This document shows, piece by piece, positions 6,700 to 11,344 of a DNA stretch of 11,344 nt. The notes beneath the pieces were generated by a model, which had not been told where the DNA came from, did no database searches, and was given only the letters and a program-made list of their open reading frames with translations. Within the stretch, counting starts at the first letter, position 1. Each line of letters starts with the position of its first letter. This DNA comes from an uncultured Bacteroides sp. Lineage in GTDB: Bacteria; Bacteroidota; Bacteroidia; Bacteroidales; UBA11471. The stretch is from assembly GCA_905210875.1 (NCBI GenBank), contig CAJLYN010000054.1:1-11344 (forward strand), in the 5' to 3' direction. The translations under genes were made by a program, and so were the position numbers.

Positions 6700-7296
6700 A
6701 TGAAACTCGATTTTGACAAGATGGGCGGACTTATTCCCGCTATTGTTCAGGACAACTGCACAGGTAAGGTCTTGATGTTGGGGTTTATGAATAAAGAAGC
6801 CTATGATAAAACCTTGGAAATAGGTAAAGTAACCTTTTTTAGTCGTACCAAGAACCGCCTGTGGACCAAAGGCGAGGAGAGTGGCCATTTCTTGAATGTT
6901 TGCTCTATTCTGGTCGATTGCGATGCCGACACACTTCTGATAAAGGCTAACCCCATGGGTCCGGTATGTCACACGGGTAGTGATACTTGTTTCAATGAGA
7001 AAAACGATGCCGATTTTTACTTCATACAGTATCTGCAAGACTTCATCGACCGCCGTAAGGCCGAGATGCCCGACGGCTCTTATACGACGTCGCTTTTTAA
7101 GAAAGGAGTAAACCGCATGGCCCAGAAAGTGGGAGAGGAGGCTGTTGAGACGGTCATAGAGGCTACTAACGGTACGCGCGAAGGCTTTATTTACGAGGCC
7201 TCCGACCTCATATACCATCTGATAGTGTTGCTTACCTCCAAAGGGCTACGCATGGAAGATTTGGCCAGGGAATTAAAAAAACGCCACAAAGAATAA
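6700..7296 (+). CDS. hisIE: Bifunctional phosphoribosyl-AMP cyclohydrolase / phosphoribosyl-ATP pyrophosphatase
   Basis: This 198-residue fusion catalyses steps 2 and 3 of histidine synthesis: PR-ATP to PR-AMP (HisE) and ring opening of PR-AMP to ProFAR (HisI). The N-terminal HisI domain (about 1-102) shows W-T-K-G-E-E-S-G-H at 55-63, metal-binding Asp73, Asp75 and Asp77 in D-C-D-A-D, and the zinc cysteines Cys74, Cys90 and Cys97 in a C-H-T-G-S-D-T-C context. The C-terminal HisE domain (about 105-198) has the helical motif G-E-E-A-V-E at 145-150 and E-A-S-D-L-I-Y-H at 166-173, whose acidic residues bind magnesium. Its product feeds HisA. The gene lies 13 nt after hisF, and an FtsE-like gene begins 9 nt after its stop, so all three are probably one transcript. 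Confidence 0.95.
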   Translation: MKLDFDKMGGLIPAIVQDNCTGKVLMLGFMNKEAYDKTLEIGKVTFFSRTKNRLWTKGEESGHFLNVCSILVDCDADTLLIKANPMGPVCHTGSDTCFNEKNDADFYFIQYLQDFIDRRKAEMPDGSYTTSLFKKGVNRMAQKVGEEAVETVIEATNGTREGFIYEASDLIYHLIVLLTSKGLRMEDLARELKKRHKE

Positions 7297-7305
7297 ACTG
7301 TCATT

Positions 7306-8001
7306 ATGGAAAGACAACAACTCATAAATTACCATCAAGTGGAAATCTGTCGCAACGAGCAAGTTGTGCTGCAAAAGGCCGATTTTGAGTTGTACAGTGG
7401 CGAATTTGTCTATCTTATAGGTCGGGTGGGAAGTGGTAAAAGCACCCTGCTGAAAACCATTTATGCCGAGGTCCCCATACAAAAAGGCGAGGCCACGGTG
7501 TTTGACCTGAACATGCGTAAAATACGCCGCCGTTCTATCCCCTCTTTGCGTCGAAGATTGGGCATTGTCTTTCAGGACTTTCAGTTACTTACCGATCGCT
7601 CCGTGCAGAAAAATTTGGAATTTGTGTTGCGAGCTACCGGTTGGAAAGACAAAAAAGAGATAGCCGAGCGCATAGAAAACATATTACGTAAGGTAGGTAT
7701 GGAAAACAAAGCCTACCGTATGCCTCATGAGCTATCGGGTGGTGAACAGCAGCGTATAGTCATAGCTCGGGCTTTACTTAATTCTCCACAGATCATATTG
7801 GCCGATGAGCCTACGGGAAACCTCGACCCTCAAACCGGTAAGCAGATTGTCGCGCTCCTGCATGAAATTTGTAATGAAGGAACAGCCGTTGTCATGACTA
7901 CGCACAATCATTATCTGGTCAAAGAGTTTCCCGGGAGGGTATTACTTTGTAATGAAAAGCAGATAACCGATATAACCGATACCATACCTACAACAAAGTA
8001 A
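7306..8001 (+). CDS. ftsE: FtsE-like ABC transporter ATP-binding protein
   Basis: The 231-residue protein is a complete ABC ATPase. It has Walker [10 protein letters not shown] at 39-47, Q-loop Gln90 in V-F-Q-D-F-Q-L-L, signature L-S-G-G-E-Q-Q-R at 143-150, Walker B I-I-L-A-D-E-P at 163-169, D-loop N-L-D at 172-174 and switch His200. The segment [15 protein letters not shown] and the small size point to FtsE, which with the membrane protein FtsX regulates peptidoglycan hydrolysis at division. No ftsX is next to it: the gene sits 9 nt behind hisIE and before lysC. LolD/MacB-type ATPases are close relatives, so the FtsE name rests on sequence similarity alone. It has no membrane segments and should act at the inner face of the cytoplasmic membrane. 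Confidence 0.82.
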   Translation: MERQQLINYHQVEICRNEQVVLQKADFELYSGEFVYLIGRVGSGKSTLLKTIYAEVPIQKGEATVFDLNMRKIRRRSIPSLRRRLGIVFQDFQLLTDRSVQKNLEFVLRATGWKDKKEIAERIENILRKVGMENKAYRMPHELSGGEQQRIVIARALLNSPQIILADEPTGNLDPQTGKQIVALLHEICNEGTAVVMTTHNHYLVKEFPGRVLLCNEKQITDITDTIPTTK

Positions 8002-8007
8002 TGTCTG

Positions 8008-8041
8008 ATTGCGGTTTTTATGATAAATCGTTATATCTTTG
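8008..8041 (+). promoter_or_regulatory. Promoter for lysC
   Basis: TATCTTTG at 8034-8041 fits the Bacteroidota -7 box TAnnTTTG, and ATTG at 8008-8011 is a partial -33 element 22 nt upstream. It lies in the 84-nt gap between ftsE and lysC and would give a leader of about 40 nt. A two-codon ORF (ATG AAA TAA, 8074-8082) sits just before the lysC ATG. The gap is too short for a lysine riboswitch. Confidence 0.6.
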
Positions 8042-8085
8042 CAGTGCTTGATTTAAAACAGAAATAATTAAACATGAAATAAGAG

Positions 8086-9399
8086 ATGAAAGTATTAAAA
8101 TTCGGTGGAACGTCAGTTGGGTCGGCACAACGCATGAAAAATGTAGCCGGCTTGATATGCGATGGCAATCAGAAAATTGTTGTCCTTTCGGCGATGTCGG
8201 GTACAACCAACACGTTGGTGGAAATTTCGGATTACCTTTATAAAAAGAATCCCGATGGCGCTAATGAGGTAATTAATGCTTTGGAGCGGAAATATCAACA
8301 GGTTATCAATGAATTATTTGATACAGAAGCCTACAAACAACAGGCCATCGATGCTGTAAAGACCAATTTTGACACCATGCGGTCCTTTACCAAAGACCTC
8401 TTCACCATGTTTGAAGAGAAGGTGATACTTGCACAGGGAGAATTGATGTCGACAACAATGATGAATCTTTATCTCAACGAGAGAGGCGTAAAGTCGGTTT
8501 TGATACCGGCGCTTGATTATATGCGTATCGACAAGAACGGTGAGCCCGATCCTGCCTATATCAAGAGCAATCTAGAAAAACGCTTGGCCGAATATCCCGA
8601 CGCACCCATGTATATCACACAAGGGTTTATTTGCCGCAATGCCTATGGTGAGATCGACAATTTGCAACGGGGCGGCAGTGACTATTCTGCCTCGCTCATC
8701 GGAGCTGCCATTCAGGCTGAGGAGATACAGATATGGACCGACATCGACGGTATGCACAACAACGACCCCCGATTTGTCGAAGGTACTAAACCTGTGCGTA
8801 CGCTCAACTTTGAAGAGGCTGCCGAGTTAGCCTATTTCGGAGCGAAGATTCTGCACCCCACCTGCATACTTCCTGCCAAGCTCAACCGCATTCCCGTGCG
8901 TCTGCTCAACACGATGGAACCCGAAGCTCCCGGAACAATGATTTGCGGAACCTCCGAATCGGGCCGTATAAAAGCAGTGGCTGCGAAAGATGGTATCACT
9001 GCGATTAAAATCAAGTCGGGCCGTATGTTGCTGGCCTATGGTTTCCTGCGCAAGGTATTTGAAATCTTTGAAAGTTATCAGACCGCCATCGATATGGTTA
9101 CCACCTCGGAGGTGGGTGTGTCGGTGACTATTGACAATACCAAACATCTGACCGAAATACTTGATGACCTTAAAAAATTTGGAACGGTGACCGTCGATGA
9201 AAACATGGTTATCATCTGTGTCGTCGGTGACCTGGAATGGAAAAACATCGGTTTTGAGTCGAATGCAATGGCTGCCATGAAAGACATTCCCGTGCGTATG
9301 GTTTCATATGGAGGCAGCAACTATAACATTTCTTTCCTGGTAAAGGCCGAAGACAAGCAGCGGGCCTTGCAATCTCTCAGCCGTAATCTTTTTGAATAA
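8086..9399 (+). CDS. lysC: Aspartate kinase (monofunctional)
   Basis: LysC phosphorylates aspartate, the first step towards lysine/diaminopimelate, threonine and methionine, in the cytoplasm. At 437 residues it is a stand-alone kinase, not fused to homoserine dehydrogenase. The kinase domain (about 1-285) has K-F-G-G-T-S-V at 5-11, R-G-G-S-D-Y-S-A at 195-202 and W-T-D-I-D-G at 217-222, typical of aspartokinases. Two C-terminal ACT domains (about 303-437) follow; S-E-V-G-V-S-V-T-I-D at 341-350 is the usual effector-binding region, so feedback inhibition by lysine or another end product is expected. The ATG at 8086 places K-F-G-G at the normal distance from the N-terminus. It is preceded by its own promoter and followed by a terminator-like hairpin and lysA. 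Confidence 0.93.
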   Translation: MKVLKFGGTSVGSAQRMKNVAGLICDGNQKIVVLSAMSGTTNTLVEISDYLYKKNPDGANEVINALERKYQQVINELFDTEAYKQQAIDAVKTNFDTMRSFTKDLFTMFEEKVILAQGELMSTTMMNLYLNERGVKSVLIPALDYMRIDKNGEPDPAYIKSNLEKRLAEYPDAPMYITQGFICRNAYGEIDNLQRGGSDYSASLIGAAIQAEEIQIWTDIDGMHNNDPRFVEGTKPVRTLNFEEAAELAYFGAKILHPTCILPAKLNRIPVRLLNTMEPEAPGTMICGTSESGRIKAVAAKDGITAIKIKSGRMLLAYGFLRKVFEIFESYQTAIDMVTTSEVGVSVTIDNTKHLTEILDDLKKFGTVTVDENMVIICVVGDLEWKNIGFESNAMAAMKDIPVRMVSYGGSNYNISFLVKAEDKQRALQSLSRNLFE

Positions 9400-9413
9400 T
9401 AATTCAAACTTCC

Positions 9414-9446
9414 AAGAGGCGGATTAGAAACTATTCCGCCTTTTTT
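9414..9446 (+). terminator. Terminator-like hairpin between lysC and lysA
   Basis: AGGCGGA at 9417-9423 pairs with TCCGCCT at 9435-9441, extended inward by TAG/CTA around an AAA loop after one T-T mismatch, and outward by A-T pairs into the T run at 9441-9446. It begins 15 nt after the lysC stop. Only 23 nt separate the T run from the lysA ATG, so either it is partly read through or lysA has a promoter further upstream. Confidence 0.8.
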
Positions 9447-9469
9447 ATCCACATAAAAAATTGCCATAT

Positions 9470-10624
9470 ATGCACTTCCCAATAGAGAAATTCAATACGT
9501 TAGAGACACCCTTCTATTATTACGATACCGATTTGCTGCGGCAAACCTTGAAAACCATCAATCAGGAGGCCGGACGCTATCCTCAATATCATGTGCATTA
9601 TGCCGTGAAAGCCAATGCCAATCCCCGCCTGCTATCGATTATACGAGAGAATGGTCTGGGCGCCGATTGTGTGAGCGGTGGCGAGATAAATGCGGCACTT
9701 AAAGCCGGTTTTCCCGCCGACAAAATCGTGTTTGCCGGTGTGGGTAAGGCCGATTGGGAAATAAAATTGGGCCTCGAAGCCGGTATCTGCTGTTTCAATG
9801 TCGAATCTATACCCGAGTTGGAGAACATCGATCGCCTGGCGGCAGAGATGGGTAAAACGGCGTCGGTTGCCCTGCGCATCAATCCCAATGTCGATGCCCA
9901 CACTCACCATTACATCACGACCGGGTTGAGTGAAAACAAGTTTGGAATCAGTGTAGAGCATCTGGAAATGGCCCTCGATAGGCTGGCTGCACTTTCGCAT
10001 GTCAAGCTTATAGGGTTGCATTTCCATATTGGTTCGCAGATTCTCGATATGGATTCGTTCAAGATGCTTTGTAATCGCATCAATGAGATACAGGAAACAC
10101 TATATCGGCGTATGACCATTGTCGATATCATCAACGTGGGTGGCGGTTTGGGGGTCGACTATCAGTCGCCCGACAAGCAACCCATACCCGACTTTGCGGA
10201 TTACTTTGCCGTCTTTCACAAACACCTTAAACTGCGCCCCAAGCAACATCTCTTCTTTGAGCTCGGTCGCGCTGTCGTGTGCCAATGCGGCAGCTTGATT
10301 ACCCGCACTTTGTATGTGAAAGAGGGAGTACAGAAGAAGTTTGTCATTGTTGATGCCGGCATGACCGATCTTATACGTCCCGCCTTGTACCAGGCTTACC
10401 ACAGTATCGAGAACATCTCTTCACACTTGCCTTCGCAGCAATACGACGTGGTAGGGCCTATCTGTGAATCGTCCGATTGTTTCGGCAAAGTGGTAACTCT
10501 GCCCGAGACCTCCCGCGGCGACCTGATAGCTATCCGTTCGGCCGGTGCTTATGGTGAAATCATGGCATCGCAATACAATTGCCGTCGTCTGCCCGGAGCC
10601 TATTATTCTGATGATTTAAAATAA
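9470..10624 (+). CDS. lysA: Diaminopimelate decarboxylase
   Basis: LysA removes carbon dioxide from meso-diaminopimelate to give lysine, using pyridoxal phosphate. I chose the ATG at 9470 (384 residues); a TTG at 9461 would add three residues but has no advantage. In this numbering the PLP lysine is Lys47 in Y-A-V-K-A-N, the barrel has H-I-G-S-Q at 186-190 and the phosphate-binding G-G-G at 224-226, and the second domain contributes C-E-S-S-D at 332-336 and S-A-G-A-Y-G at 357-362, where Cys332 and the Tyr serve the neighbouring active site of the dimer. The usual E-P-G-R substrate-binding motif is E-L-G-R here (264-267). N-terminal T-P-F-Y-Y-Y-D is a typical start for the fold. The related ornithine/arginine decarboxylases are less likely given the C-E-S-S-D motif and the lysC neighbour. 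The next gene begins 6 nt after its stop. Confidence 0.93.
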   Translation: MHFPIEKFNTLETPFYYYDTDLLRQTLKTINQEAGRYPQYHVHYAVKANANPRLLSIIRENGLGADCVSGGEINAALKAGFPADKIVFAGVGKADWEIKLGLEAGICCFNVESIPELENIDRLAAEMGKTASVALRINPNVDAHTHHYITTGLSENKFGISVEHLEMALDRLAALSHVKLIGLHFHIGSQILDMDSFKMLCNRINEIQETLYRRMTIVDIINVGGGLGVDYQSPDKQPIPDFADYFAVFHKHLKLRPKQHLFFELGRAVVCQCGSLITRTLYVKEGVQKKFVIVDAGMTDLIRPALYQAYHSIENISSHLPSQQYDVVGPICESSDCFGKVVTLPETSRGDLIAIRSAGAYGEIMASQYNCRRLPGAYYSDDLK

Positions 10625-10630
10625 TAGTAT

Positions 10631-11344
10631 ATGATAAGGAAACTCTTCGTTATATGTGTTTTGCTCGCCGGTTTTCTGTCGACCTTGGGAGCACAGGAGA
10701 ATATATTTGTTCTGAAAGACAGCTATATTTATCCCAAAAAGAAATTCATTGATTCGTTGGCGGTGGCCGATAAGAGTGTGGTGAAGCCTTATGAGACATT
10801 TGCCACTTCGACAGCCAGTATTCGCAGCGGACGAGATAAAAATTATCAGGTACGGTTGTCGAAGTTCAAGGGGGGGACATATCCCGGAGACTTCCAGGCC
10901 ATACAGATATTTCTGGGAAGTCGTTGCCTGCTCGAAGTGACTAACGCCGACGGCTGGACTTCGCTGCCACCCAACGTGCCTTCGACCAATGCCTATTATT
11001 TCACGGTGAACATATCGCCCTATTCTACGGCACTCTTCTTCTTCTCGCAGCCTAAGGATAACTATCCGCCCTATCTGACGATACTTGTCATTAAGACAGG
11101 AAAGGCACATTTGGTATTCAATCGTCCCTGCGTGTTGCAGTCCATATCGAAAAACTCCTATTCGGTACGACTCGAAATGGACGATTGCTATCCCGTGTAT
11201 GTTGCTCCGGCTGGAACTGTGAGTGAAGTGGTTGAAGAACAGGCTGTCGCTCAGGTTGAAGAACAGGCTCCGAAACCAGAGGAACAACCTCGGAAAAAGA
11301 GAAGATGGCGTCGTCGTGAGAAGGTTGCCGAAGAGCAACCGGCC
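10631..11344 (+). CDS. Exported protein of unknown function with charged repeat tail, 3' end outside the window
   Basis: The reading frame is open from the ATG at 10631 to the last base (238 codons) without a stop. The N-terminus (M-I-R-K-L-F then a hydrophobic stretch ending S-T-L-G-A-Q) is a convincing signal peptide with cleavage near residue 21, and there is no lipobox cysteine, so a periplasmic, secreted or outer-membrane-associated protein is expected. The middle (about 25-195) is rich in Tyr, Phe and Ser and looks like a globular beta-rich domain that I do not recognise. From about residue 197 the sequence becomes low-complexity: V-E-E-Q-A units, then a basic patch of Lys/Arg with W, then more E-E-Q. 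The gene starts 6 nt after lysA and could be read from the same transcript. No function is proposed. Confidence 0.75.
   Translation, partial: MIRKLFVICVLLAGFLSTLGAQENIFVLKDSYIYPKKKFIDSLAVADKSVVKPYETFATSTASIRSGRDKNYQVRLSKFKGGTYPGDFQAIQIFLGSRCLLEVTNADGWTSLPPNVPSTNAYYFTVNISPYSTALFFFSQPKDNYPPYLTILVIKTGKAHLVFNRPCVLQSISKNSYSVRLEMDDCYPVYVAPAGTVSEVVEEQAVAQVEEQAPKPEEQPRKKRRWRRREKVAEEQPA
11231..11278 (+). repeat. 24-bp tandem repeat in the tail of the post-lysA gene
   Basis: The 15-mer GTTGAAGAACAGGCT occurs at 11231-11245 and 11255-11269, a period of 24 nt that encodes two eight-residue units, V-E-E-Q-A-V-A-Q and V-E-E-Q-A-P-K-P. A degenerate E-E-Q-P unit follows directly, and another near the window end. 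The in-frame period suggests length variation without loss of frame. Confidence 0.7.

Noticed and set aside
5934..6719. A 261-codon minus-strand open frame opposite hisF
   Set aside because: HisF on the + strand is unambiguous; the antisense product has no recognisable motif.
8074..8082. A two-codon ORF (ATG AAA TAA) 3 nt before lysC, as a possible lysine-sensing leader
   Set aside because: One lysine codon is too little for attenuation and there is no alternative hairpin or T run in the leader; probably chance.
8002..8085. Lysine riboswitch upstream of lysC
   Set aside because: The gap is only 84 nt, about half of what the lysine aptamer needs, and a promoter box occupies part of it.

Overview
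The window looks like chromosomal DNA of a member of the order Bacteroidales (phylum Bacteroidota). The evidence is: promoter-like TAnnTTTG boxes upstream of genes, AT-rich leaders with little Shine-Dalgarno sequence, lipoproteins typical of polysaccharide-utilisation regions, a fused hisIE, and the cluster purU-hisH-hisA-hisF-hisIE-ftsE-lysC-lysA. The genus cannot be fixed from the sequence alone. All recognised genes are on the + strand.

Region 1 (1-2260) is the end of a hexuronate/pectin-type sugar catabolic operon. It holds the last 39 codons of kduI, a complete kduD, and a predicted lipoprotein of the DUF4861 type, closed by a strong intrinsic terminator. KduI and KduD act in sequence on the unsaturated uronate released by polysaccharide lyases. 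The DUF4861 lipoprotein is probably a cell-envelope partner of unknown activity.

Region 2 (about 2299-7296) is a histidine and one-carbon cluster. A Bacteroidota-type -7 box, bracketed by a perfect 9-bp inverted repeat, precedes purU. This is followed with 2-3 nt gaps by hisH and hisA. HisF and hisIE complete the set but are separated from hisA by about 1.36 kb. That stretch holds a sialidase-superfamily (Asp-box beta-propeller) lipoprotein gene broken by a frameshift, plus a 206-nt spacer with a possible new promoter. HisIE, HisA and HisH/HisF carry out the middle steps of histidine synthesis and release AICAR, a purine intermediate that needs 10-formyl-THF. PurU hydrolyses 10-formyl-THF, so it is metabolically linked to its neighbours.

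Region 3 (7306-10624) carries an FtsE-like ABC ATPase without ftsX beside it, then lysC (aspartokinase) behind its own promoter, a terminator-like hairpin, and lysA (diaminopimelate decarboxylase). LysC and LysA are the first and last enzymes of the lysine/DAP pathway.

Region 4 (10631-11344) is the start of an exported protein of unknown function with a charged, repeat-containing tail, running off the window.

Most of the window is conserved biosynthetic DNA. I found no CRISPR array, IS element, tRNA, rRNA or recognisable defence system. The points most worth a second look are the broken sialidase-like gene inside the his cluster, the dyad around the purU promoter, the terminator between lysC and lysA, and the uncharacterised DUF4861 and post-lysA proteins.
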